DNA of 34,261 bases, taken from assembly GCA_019749805.1 (NCBI GenBank), contig JAIEPH010000117.1, positions 1 to 34,261 on the forward strand, in the 5' to 3' direction. The notes below the pieces were generated by a model. That model did no database searches. It saw only the letters and a list, made by a program, of their open reading frames with translations, and had not been told where the DNA came from. The position numbers were made by a program, and so were the translations under genes. Shown piece by piece: positions 8,008-15,436 of the stretch. Source of the stretch: Mycobacteriaceae bacterium. GTDB taxonomy: Bacteria; Actinomycetota; Actinomycetes; Mycobacteriales; Mycobacteriaceae. Position 1 is the stretch's first letter. Every line of letters begins with the position of its first letter.

Positions 8008-9636
8008 ATGAAGAGCACGATGCAAGACGTTCCGCTGACAGTCAGATCGATTGTCAGGCACGCAAGCTCGATTCATCCCGACAGCGAGATCATCACCCCT
8101 GCTGACAACGGCTACCGGAGAACGACATATGGCCAGGTTGGTCGTCGGGTCAATCAGCTGGCCAATGCTTTGCGAGGACTCGACATCGTCGCGGATGAGC
8201 GAATCGCGACGTTTCAGTGGAACAATCAGGAACATCTAGAGGCCTACTGCGCCGTTCCATCAATGGGTGCGGTCTTACACACCTTGAACATCCGACTGAC
8301 ACCCGAGCAGCTGGGCTACATCGCCGACCACGCCGACGACAGGGTCGTCATCACCGACGCATCTCTTTCGCCGGTCCTGGCGAGGGCTCTCCCGGCGATG
8401 CCATCAGTGCACACCGTGATCGTCGCCGGAAAGGGAGATCTCGAGCCGCTGGAGGCCAGCGGTAAGGTGGTGTTGAGCTATGACGATCTGGTCGGTGCAC
8501 AGGACCCGGAGTTCGACTGGCCAGAAGTGGACGAGAGATCCGCGGCCGCGATGTGCTACACCAGCGGCACGACCGGCAACCCGAAAGGCGTTGTCTACAG
8601 TCATCGTTCTGTCTATCTGCACTCACTGACCGGTTGCACCCCCAATGCCCTATCGATTGGTGAAACCGATCGTGTATTGCCGATCGTGCCGATGTTTCAC
8701 GCAAACGCCTGGGGCTTGGTCTATTCAGCGTTAATAGCTGGGGCCGACCTGGTACTCCCAGACCGCAACCTGCAGGCGGCACCGTTGGTGGCGATCATCG
8801 AGGCCACACAGCCGACGATCGCAGGAGCGGTGCCCACTATATGGAATGACGTTGCGCAGTTACTCGAATCCGAGCCCGGGCACGATATTTCGTCGTTGCG
8901 GCTGGTCGCTTGTGGTGGATCGGCCGTACCGCTGTCGCTGATTCGGCAGTTTGAGAACGAGTTCGGTGTCCCCATCGTCCAGGCGTGGGGAATGACAGAG
9001 ACCTCGCCCCTGGCCACAGTGGCGCGACCACGAGGCGGAATCGAGGAGTCACAGCACTGGGAGCAGCGCGCCAGCCAGGGCCGCCCAGCCTGTGGAGTCG
9101 AGATCCGACTGCGCGACGAGAACGCACGCACCCTGGCCTGGGACGGCCACTCGGTCGGTGAGATCCAAGCCCGCGGCCCTTGGGTGACCGGCTCGTATTT
9201 CGGTGATGCCGACTCCGACAAATTCGACGAAGGTTGGTTACGCACCGGCGACGTGGGTCGCATTGATGGGCACGGTTTCCTCACACTTACCGACCGGGTG
9301 AAAGATGTCATCAAGTCCGGCGGGGAATGGATATCGTCTGTGGAGATTGAGAATCTCCTCATCGCCCATTCAGCGGTCCATGAAGCCGCAGTGATCGCTG
9401 TACCTGATGAGAGGTGGCAGGAAAGGCCGCTTGCGCTGATCGTAGCCAAGTCGCAAGCGAATCCCGATATCGCTGAATTGCGAGCCTTTTTGGAGGGGAA
9501 GATCGCCAAATGGTGGGTTCCTGACCACTGGGCCTTCGTCAGCGAGATTCCTCGCACCAGTGTGGGTAAGTACGACAAGAAGTTGCTCCGGGCCAGGCAT
9601 GGCGCTGGCGAATATCAGGTCTACGTCAGCGGATAA
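8008..9636 (+). CDS. acyl-CoA synthetase (FadD-type AMP ligase)
   Basis: A 542-residue member of the ANL adenylating superfamily. Core motifs are in order: YTSGTTGNPKGVVYSHRS (184-201, ATP P-loop), PMFHANAWG (229-237), WGMTETSP (327-334), GEIQARG (384-390), TGD with D414, LTDRVKDVIKSGGEWIS (427-443), and IPRTSVGKYDKK (514-525), whose Lys521 is the expected adenylation lysine. It would activate a medium- or long-chain acid to acyl-AMP and then acyl-CoA. GAGGAG at 7996-8001, six bases before the ATG, supports the start. The gene is followed at 44 bases by an acyl-CoA dehydrogenase, suggesting one operon. The exact FadD class is not assigned. Confidence 0.92.
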   Translation: MKSTMQDVPLTVRSIVRHASSIHPDSEIITPADNGYRRTTYGQVGRRVNQLANALRGLDIVADERIATFQWNNQEHLEAYCAVPSMGAVLHTLNIRLTPEQLGYIADHADDRVVITDASLSPVLARALPAMPSVHTVIVAGKGDLEPLEASGKVVLSYDDLVGAQDPEFDWPEVDERSAAAMCYTSGTTGNPKGVVYSHRSVYLHSLTGCTPNALSIGETDRVLPIVPMFHANAWGLVYSALIAGADLVLPDRNLQAAPLVAIIEATQPTIAGAVPTIWNDVAQLLESEPGHDISSLRLVACGGSAVPLSLIRQFENEFGVPIVQAWGMTETSPLATVARPRGGIEESQHWEQRASQGRPACGVEIRLRDENARTLAWDGHSVGEIQARGPWVTGSYFGDADSDKFDEGWLRTGDVGRIDGHGFLTLTDRVKDVIKSGGEWISSVEIENLLIAHSAVHEAAVIAVPDERWQERPLALIVAKSQANPDIAELRAFLEGKIAKWWVPDHWAFVSEIPRTSVGKYDKKLLRARHGAGEYQVYVSG

Positions 9637-9680
9637 CCAGCCGGGCATCCACGACATCCTCCAAAGAAAGGAACCCTCAA

Positions 9681-10823
9681 TTGACGGTCAAATCCCCTTG
9701 GATGACTCCCGAACTCGAGTCGCTTCGCGAGCTAGCGGCCAAGTTCCTGTCAACTGAACTGCAGCCTCACGCCGAACGTTTCGCGGAGCAACACCAGGTG
9801 GATCGGTCGTTGTGGAAACGGGCTGGCGAACTCGGACTCCTGTGCATGTCGATTCCCGTCGAATACGGCGGCGGCGGTGGAACTTTCGCGCACGAAGCAG
9901 TCCTACTAGAAGAACAAGCCAGAATCGCCGACAGTTCTTGGGGCGCTGGTCTGCACAGTGGCATCGTGGCGCACTACATTCTGCAGTACGCCCGCGAAGA
10001 GCTGAAGCAGAAGTGGCTCCCTCTGATGGCCTCTGGCGACCTGATCGGTGCCATCGCAATGACCGAACCAGGCACCGGGTCCGATCTGCAAGGCGTCAAG
10101 ACACGTGCTGTCGCCGATGGCGACGAGTACGTCATCTCTGGTTCGAAAACCTTTATCACCAACGGTCAGCAAGCAGACCTGGTCGTTGTCGTTGCCAAGA
10201 CCGATCTCACACAAGGGGCCAGCGGCATCTCGCTGATTGTCGTAGAAGCCGATAACCCAGGATTTCGGCGGGGGCGTGTTCTGAGCAAGATCGGTCAGAA
10301 AGGTCAGGACACGTCGGAACTTTTCTTCGACGGTGTACGCGTGCCGAAGTCACATCTGCTGGGCGATGAGGAGGGTCAGGGCTTCATCCAGCTGATGACT
10401 CAGCTGCCCCAGGAACGCCTGATTGTCGCAGTCGGGGCGGTTGCCGCCATGGAATTGGCGGTGCAGCAGACAATAAAGTACACACGCGAGCGAGAAGCGT
10501 TCGGCCGACCAATCTTCGGCTTCCAGAACACAAAGTTCACACTTGCCGAGGCAGCAACCGAGACGCGTATCGCGCGCGTGTTTCTCGATCACTGCATGTG
10601 TCTTCACCTGCAAGGCGAACTCGATGTGCCAACGGTGGCCATGGCCAAATGGTGGACGACGGAGCGGGCGATGAACGTTCTGGACGAATGCATGCAACTG
10701 CATGGCGGATACGGATACATGACCGAATACGCGATCGCACGCCTCTGGGTCGACCAGCGCGTGCAGAAGATCTACGCGGGAACCAATGAGGTGATGAAGG
10801 AAATCATCTCCCGTTCCCTCTGA
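9681..10823 (+). CDS. acyl-CoA dehydrogenase (long-chain type, FadE)
   Basis: A 380-residue acyl-CoA dehydrogenase. It shows MTEPGTGSDLQG (127-138) and SGSKTFITNGQQADL (153-167) in the flavin/substrate domain, KIGQKGQDTSELFFDGVRVP (203-222), and YTREREAFGRPIFGFQ (267-282). It closes with QLHGGYGYMTEY (339-350) and IYAGTNEVMKEII (364-376). The position of the MCAD-type catalytic glutamate before GTNE is Ala, while LPQERL (242-247) carries Glu245 at the LCAD/isovaleryl-type location. I therefore infer that Glu245 is the base. It would introduce a 2,3-double bond into an acyl-CoA, passing electrons to ETF. Translation probably starts at TTG 9681, with AAAGGA (9667-9672) eight bases upstream; the next ATG is at 9702 without such a site. 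Confidence 0.92.
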   Translation: MTVKSPWMTPELESLRELAAKFLSTELQPHAERFAEQHQVDRSLWKRAGELGLLCMSIPVEYGGGGGTFAHEAVLLEEQARIADSSWGAGLHSGIVAHYILQYAREELKQKWLPLMASGDLIGAIAMTEPGTGSDLQGVKTRAVADGDEYVISGSKTFITNGQQADLVVVVAKTDLTQGASGISLIVVEADNPGFRRGRVLSKIGQKGQDTSELFFDGVRVPKSHLLGDEEGQGFIQLMTQLPQERLIVAVGAVAAMELAVQQTIKYTREREAFGRPIFGFQNTKFTLAEAATETRIARVFLDHCMCLHLQGELDVPTVAMAKWWTTERAMNVLDECMQLHGGYGYMTEYAIARLWVDQRVQKIYAGTNEVMKEIISRSL

Positions 10824-10873
10824 CGTGACACCGGTCGCCGAGCGCACGTGGGCGCGGTGGGGAAAGGACGATC

Positions 10874-11941
10874 ATGGCCCTTGTACACGCGGCCTACCGG
10901 CACGAACGGGGCGGCCACTGCGGATCAGGTGCGCTTCGCGACCTCACCGAGTGGGCGGGACTGCGGTGGACTGCCCGCCCACCCACCGAGGGACTCGTTT
11001 TCGCGCTCAGCGGGGGACTGGACTTCTCGTATGTCCGCTCAAATGCGTTGCTGCCGCCGATCTACCTGGTTGGCCGAGGAGCTGATTTGGAGGAGACCTT
11101 TCTGACCAACCTGGGCGCCCGATTCGAGGTGCGCTCCACCGATGACCCCGATCTGGGGTGGAAGTGGGTTACCGATCAGGTCGACCACGGCACGCCGGTG
11201 ATGGTATGGGCCGATATCGCCGAGCTGCCATACTTGCGGGCACGGTTGAGCATGAGCCGTCACGACATCGTCATCGCCGGCTACGACGACGATCAACAGA
11301 TCGCCTACGTCGTCGACAACGACAGGGACACAACTCAGGCCGTTCCTTATGAAAACCTCCGCAGGGCACGATCTTCGACCGGCTTTCCGGTGCCGACACG
11401 GCACACCACCTACGTTGTCGATTGGCCCGCTGAGCCACCAGGTCTGCCGCCGATCGCTGGAGCGGCTCTGAGGAGAAGCGCCGAAGCGCTAGCCACCACG
11501 ATCGAAACCGCACCGATCGTCGTGAGGAGCGACGCCGCGGCGCTGGGAAACGGCACGGGCGGTGTGAAGGTCTTCGCCGACGACCTAGCAGTGTGGTCCG
11601 AGGTATTCGATGACGAGACTCTTGAATCGGCCCTGTTCACGCTCAGCGCGCTCATCGAGAAGGCTGGCACCGGTGGCGGGCTGTTCCGCAGGCTCCAAGC
11701 AGAAGGCTGCCGGGAAGTCGCAGCCATACTCGATTGTGACCTTGCGGCAGCAGCGGCTGATGCGGCGCGACATGCCGCGCACATGTGGACCGAGGTGGCG
11801 GCTGCTGCCTACGACTCCAGTGCGCCGGTCAGGCGCAGGGCGGCGGCAACGGCAGAGGCGGCCACAGAGCTTCCTCGTGCCGAAGAGAAGCTAACGGAGG
11901 CACTGAGACTGGCCGGTGATGCATTACTCGACAGTCGGTGA
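10874..11941 (+). CDS. BtrH N-terminal domain / DUF4872 protein, acyltransferase-like
   Basis: A 355-residue protein with the layout of BtrH_N (PF14399) followed by DUF4872. GGHCGSGALRDL places a conserved Cys at residue 16. SMSRHDIVIAGYDDD places His130, and YVVDNDRD an acidic residue near 148-150. This order, Cys then HxIVxxGYDDD then DN, is that of papain/C39-like folds. The C-terminal half (about 200-355) is alanine-rich and helical. BtrH itself transfers an acyl group from a carrier protein onto an aminoglycoside in butirosin synthesis. Here the partners are a FadD and an acyl-CoA dehydrogenase, so acyl transfer to an amine or alcohol is plausible but inferred. GGAAAGGA (10861-10868) precedes the ATG. 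The gene follows fadE by 50 bases on the same strand. Confidence 0.75.
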   Translation: MALVHAAYRHERGGHCGSGALRDLTEWAGLRWTARPPTEGLVFALSGGLDFSYVRSNALLPPIYLVGRGADLEETFLTNLGARFEVRSTDDPDLGWKWVTDQVDHGTPVMVWADIAELPYLRARLSMSRHDIVIAGYDDDQQIAYVVDNDRDTTQAVPYENLRRARSSTGFPVPTRHTTYVVDWPAEPPGLPPIAGAALRRSAEALATTIETAPIVVRSDAAALGNGTGGVKVFADDLAVWSEVFDDETLESALFTLSALIEKAGTGGGLFRRLQAEGCREVAAILDCDLAAAAADAARHAAHMWTEVAAAAYDSSAPVRRRAAATAEAATELPRAEEKLTEALRLAGDALLDSR

Positions 11942-12193
11942 TGCCGTCCGGGCGGGACCGCCTAGAACGTAATCGGCGGGCGCATAGGCCATCTCGCAAA
12001 TCGGGTTGACTGTGCAGGATCGCAATTGGTCCCCTGAACGTGGCGACGCTTCTCACCAAGGACCAGGTCACGCATTTCAGTCAGGCGGTGTGCGCGCGCG
12101 CTTACGAACGCGACGTGCGTATCTGCGTTACAGCACCCGCCGGCCAACGGCGGGAAAGTCGGTGGTGCTCAAGGGCAGCGATGCTGCATCGAC
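11942..12193. other. intergenic between convergent genes
   Basis: This 252-base gap separates the BtrH-like gene from the convergent P450. No strong terminator hairpin was found. A plus-strand frame from 12040 (DQVTHFSQAVCARAYERDVRICV) reads like the start of a protein but degenerates within about 40 codons and has no recognised family; a relic is possible. Confidence 0.35.
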
Positions 12194-13378
12194 CTACCAG
12201 GCGATCGGCAGCGACAGAAAACCCCGGATGGGCCCGGATCGCAGCCGGATTGCGCTGGACAAATCTACCTGCCAGTTCGGTACCCGAACAACAAAAGCGC
12301 CCAAAGCGATTCGTGCCTCCATACGTGCGAGCGAGGCCCCCAGGCAGAAGTGGATCCCTCGACCGAAAGCGACTTGGTGTTCTGGTCGACGATCGATGTG
12401 GAAAGCATCAGGGTCTGTGAACACGCGTTCATCGCGATTGGCCGACCCGAACAGCAGCAGCACCGAATCGCCGGTTGCCATTTTCGTCCCGTGCAGCGTG
12501 ATGTCACAAGTTAGGGTCCGGGCAAGTCCCTGCACAGGAGAGTCATAGCGCAGCAATTCCTCGACAGCGGCGCCGACCAGCGACGGGTCGGCAGCAAGCC
12601 GGTGGCGGCTCTCGGGGTGGTCCGCCAGCACCACAATCGCATTGCTGAGCAGATTGGTGGTGGTCTCGTGACCGGCGATCAATAGCAGTAGGCAGAATCC
12701 GAGGAGTTCGTCGTCGGTCAGTTGCTTGCCGTCGATGTCGGCTGCTACCAGCGCTGACATCAAATCCTCGCGCGGGGCTCGGCGGCGATCGGCCAGGAAG
12801 TCGGCGAAATATGCATACACCGCGGCAGCGGCAGCCAGTCCTGCTCCCGAATCCCTTCGGGCGGGATTCGATTGGATCAGCGCAGTAGACCACTGCCGGA
12901 ACTGGTCGCGGTCCTCGCGAGGCACGCCGAGCAGATCGGCGATCACCATGGCCGGGAGCACACCGGCGTAATCCTTCACAAAGTCGGCCGATTCAGCGCC
13001 CTGGTCGAGCTGCTCGCATAGCCGGTCGGCCAAATCCTCGATGCCATCGTTGAGTGCGGCGATGCGCCGTGGGGTGAACGCCCTGCCCACCAGGGCGCGA
13101 AGCTGATCATGGCGAGGAGGATCCATTGTGATCATCATCGGAAGAAACCACTCAACGAAACTCGATCCCGGTGGGGTGGGGAAGATACCGTTCGCCGACG
13201 AATAGCTGTGGTGATCCAGCAAGGCGGTCGCGACGTCGTGGTGGCGAGTGAGCACCCAGCTGCAGGAGTCCTCCGCGCGAAACACGGGGGCCTCGTCGCG
13301 CAGCAGCCGATATGTTGGATAGGGGTCATCGATGATGTCCGCGTCGAACGGATCGTAGCGAAGCTGCACCTCGGACAT
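12194..13378 (-). CDS. cytochrome P450 (bacterial class I type)
   Basis: A 394-residue soluble P450. It has YDPFDADIIDDPYPTYRLLR (8-27), MDPPRHDQLRALV (85-97), the I-helix LLLIAGHETTTN (231-242), ExxR at E274-R277, and heme motif FGRGIHFCLGASLAR (338-352) with Cys345. The length is typical. The frame is open upstream to 13486, but GGAGGAG lies seven to eight bases before the ATG at 13378 and the protein then starts in the usual way (MSEVQLRYDPF). I could not place it in a numbered CYP family. About 100 bases upstream lies a truncated SDR relic in the same direction, so the P450 may now be driven by the promoter of that dead gene. No ferredoxin gene is adjacent; the one at 15239-15436 is the nearest. 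Confidence 0.9.
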   Translation of the reverse strand: MSEVQLRYDPFDADIIDDPYPTYRLLRDEAPVFRAEDSCSWVLTRHHDVATALLDHHSYSSANGIFPTPPGSSFVEWFLPMMITMDPPRHDQLRALVGRAFTPRRIAALNDGIEDLADRLCEQLDQGAESADFVKDYAGVLPAMVIADLLGVPREDRDQFRQWSTALIQSNPARRDSGAGLAAAAAVYAYFADFLADRRRAPREDLMSALVAADIDGKQLTDDELLGFCLLLLIAGHETTTNLLSNAIVVLADHPESRHRLAADPSLVGAAVEELLRYDSPVQGLARTLTCDITLHGTKMATGDSVLLLFGSANRDERVFTDPDAFHIDRRPEHQVAFGRGIHFCLGASLARMEARIALGAFVVRVPNWQVDLSSAIRLRSGPIRGFLSLPIAW

Positions 13379-13476
13379 CGGCGTCTCCTCCCAGCGGGCA
13401 CTTGGCAGCGAACTGATTCGCAGAGATTCTCGGGTAACTGTGTGGCGCTGAGGGTTCTGTCTCCGCGATTGGTGCA

Positions 13477-13753
13477 TCACCAACACCCAGATTGCTTCTC
13501 ATCAGTTACGTCACACGCTAGGGCGAGAGCTTCGCGCCCTGCCTGGACGATGAGATGTGCCGATTCTTTGGCGCGCACCGGGTCGACGTCGGCGCAGACG
13601 ATGCGCCCACGCAGACGGGCAAGCTCCACGCCGATAGCGCGACCGATCCCACTACCCGTTCCGGTAATCACTGCGTCGGCCTCCAGGGTCGGCGCCTTCG
13701 CGCGCCGAGAGTCAACAACCTCAACAGCCCGTGTTCGGCTTCGATGTCTTCAC
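13477..13753 (-). pseudogene. 5' relic of a short-chain dehydrogenase/reductase
   Basis: Only the nucleotide-binding end of an SDR remains: ADAVITGTGSGIGRAIGVELARL, then IVCADVDPVRAKESAHL and ALACDVTDEKQ, then a stop. It is closely similar to residues 16-76 of the intact SDR at 31598-32434. AAAGGA followed by GTG at 13753 would be the original start, but that frame stops after ten codons and the SDR part lies in another frame, so the gene is frameshifted and lacks about three quarters of its length. The region upstream is also shared with the intact copy. The NNAG, catalytic Ser, Tyr and Lys parts are missing. Confidence 0.82.
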
Positions 13754-13781
13754 CGGGAAGTCCTTTGGTGCGAGCACGGGC

Positions 13782-13850
13782 AGCTGGTGTTGTCAGCCGC
13801 AATTGTGGTCGCATGCCACCAGTTTGTCTTCATGTTTCGTGGCTTGTCAA
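13782..13850 (-). promoter_or_regulatory. upstream palindrome and TTGACA shared with the SDR operon at 32.4 kb
   Basis: On the minus strand TTGACA (13845-13850) is followed by AAACTGGTGG (13816-13825) and, 27 bases after its CTGGTG core, by CACCAG (13783-13788). The region upstream of the intact SDR at 32475-32543 has the same elements in the same order with the same 27-base spacing and TTGACAAGCC. This looks like a conserved promoter with a repressor operator; function is inferred. Confidence 0.55.
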
Positions 13851-14101
13851 CACGTTGGAGGAAGCCTGGCGTGGCTGGGCCGCGTTGAGTCGCATCGTCG
13901 TATCCTCTGGACCCTGAAATGCGCTTGCGTAGCCGATGATTGGGGCAGGCTTGAGGCTTTGTTGTCAGTCTGATTGCACTGCGAAAGCCGACCAATTAGC
14001 GGAATCGGGTCGTCAATCAATTCCGGCACTGGTCTTGCGGCGACGACGTCCAGGTTCCCACCGCGATTCGCATATCCACCCGACGTGGCTGCTAGGCGCG
14101 G
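13851..14101. other. intergenic, no recognised gene
   Basis: Together with the promoter-like segment before it, this leaves about 350 bases without a gene between the SDR relic and the LLM oxidoreductase. Short frames on both strands have no recognisable domain. No hairpin was noted after the LLM stop codon. Confidence 0.4.
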
Positions 14102-15118
14102 CTATCGGGTGGGTGCGCAATGGGTGATGAGTTCGCGGATGTTGTGTTCGACGCGTTCAGGTGAGATGCCCACCGACGGTGGGTAGAGCATGATGTGGTC
14201 GAGCACCGCTTCGTAGCGGCGGAGCCCCTCGCGTACCTGGCCGGCTGTTCCGGCGACTCCCATGACGTCGATCATGTCGTCGGTGACGGCGCCGAACATG
14301 GACGGGAAGTCCCTGCGCGTGAAGGCTTCCCGGATGGCGCGGCCCTGTTCGCCGAACCCGCAGAAGTCCAGCAGCGGCTCATAGGTTCTGACCGCGGCGT
14401 AGAACGCGATCTGCTGAGCGATCTCGCGGCGCGCCACGTCGACGTCGTCGTGGATCGAGCACATGACCATGGAGACGATCTGGACGTCCGCGACGTCGCG
14501 CCCAGTATGGGCGGCGCCCTTGGCGACGGCGGGCCGCACGACCTCCTCGACGTAGGCCGTGGTGAACAGCGGATGCCCGGCCACGCCGTCGGCGACCCGG
14601 CCGGCGGCCTCGCACATCCGCGCGCGCACGGCGGCGGTGATGATGGGAATCTCACGCGAGGGGGGTGCTACCGGTCCGCTCGGGACGAGATTCATGCGGT
14701 AGAACCGGCCTTCATGGCGCACGGGGCCGTCGTGGAGGTTCCAGATTCGGCGGATGAGCGGCACCAGCTCTTCCATTCTCAGTGCGGGTGCGCTCGTGTC
14801 GCCGACGCTGTGCCAGTCGCTCATCATGCGTGCAGTGCCGTTGCCGATGCCCAGCACGATCCGTCCGCCGGACAGCTCGTCGAGATCGCGTGCTTCGGTG
14901 GCCAGCACCAGCGGGCTGCGTCCGACGCCGTAGAGGATCGATGACCCGATGCGGCAGTTGGCGGTCGCGGTGGCCATCGCGGCCATCGCTATGGACGCCG
15001 ACCGCGTGTAGAACTCCGAGGCCCACACGGTGTCGAACCCCGCGCGATCGGCGGCCGCTGCCGCCGCCGTCATCGCCGTGAGGTCCGGCGTGAGCACCGA
15101 GAGCCCATATGTGCTCAC
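14102..15118 (-). CDS. LLM-class (F420-type) oxidoreductase
   Basis: A luciferase-like TIM-barrel protein of 338 residues from the chosen start. Motifs are STYGLSVLTPDLTAM at the N-terminus, FDTVWASEFYTRSAS, CRIGSSILYGVGRSPLVLA, DLDELSGGRIVLGIGNGTA, ADGVAGHPLFTTAYVEEVV, and near the end VLDHIMLYPPSVGISPERV. In actinobacteria this class mostly uses coenzyme F420 rather than FMN; cofactor and substrate are inferred from the family. GTG 15118 was chosen because it matches where relatives begin. GTG 15127 and GTG 15187 are also in frame, and none has a clear ribosome-binding site. It is the last gene of a minus-strand run, after a P450 and its ferredoxin, so it may act on the same substrate or reduce a product. 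Confidence 0.88.
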   Translation of the reverse strand: MSTYGLSVLTPDLTAMTAAAAAADRAGFDTVWASEFYTRSASIAMAAMATATANCRIGSSILYGVGRSPLVLATEARDLDELSGGRIVLGIGNGTARMMSDWHSVGDTSAPALRMEELVPLIRRIWNLHDGPVRHEGRFYRMNLVPSGPVAPPSREIPIITAAVRARMCEAAGRVADGVAGHPLFTTAYVEEVVRPAVAKGAAHTGRDVADVQIVSMVMCSIHDDVDVARREIAQQIAFYAAVRTYEPLLDFCGFGEQGRAIREAFTRRDFPSMFGAVTDDMIDVMGVAGTAGQVREGLRRYEAVLDHIMLYPPSVGISPERVEHNIRELITHCAPTR

Positions 15119-15238
15119 GCCGGACACCCGACGGCCAGCCGCGAAATCGCCTGATCGGCAGCATGGAGCGAGTTGACCGTGATGCACTCCAGTGGGGTCG
15201 ATGACTTCACGCCCGGACGGTGCCCTGGGCGTTTGTCC

Positions 15239-15436
15239 TCAGTCCTCGACATGCAGGGCGAGGGCAGCGGTCGGACAACTCGCGACGGCATCCTCGATCA
15301 GCGCGCGGTGGCATGCCGCTGGATGCGGGTCGAGGATGTTCAGTTCGCCGGCGTCGTTGATCTCGAAGAAGTCCGGGGCCAGGCCCTCGCACGCGCCGAT
15401 GGACGAACAACGTTCACGGTCGACGGTGATCTTCAC
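15239..15436 (-). CDS. [3Fe-4S] ferredoxin
   Basis: A 65-residue ferredoxin. Cluster ligands are Cys10 and Cys16 (ERCSSIGACEGLAPDFFEI) and Cys54 before Pro55 (VASCPTAAL). The residue at the centre of the first loop (CxxIxxC) is Ile13, where the missing fourth ligand of a 4Fe-4S ferredoxin would be, so a 3Fe-4S cluster is expected. The GTG start overlaps the stop of the P450 upstream (GTGA), and GAGG lies five bases before it. Coupling to that P450 makes this its likely electron donor. It may also serve the other two P450s of the window, which lack adjacent ferredoxins. No ferredoxin reductase gene was found nearby. Confidence 0.93.
   Translation of the reverse strand: MKITVDRERCSSIGACEGLAPDFFEINDAGELNILDPHPAACHRALIEDAVASCPTAALALHVED

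Noticed and set aside
13816..13825. Reading CTGGTG/CACCAG as ends of an insertion sequence
   Set aside because: Only 27 bases lie between the repeats and both copies sit before homologous SDR starts, which fits an operator better.
14195..14944. Plus-strand open frame of 249 codons
   Set aside because: It is a shadow of the LLM oxidoreductase; high GC keeps antisense frames open.
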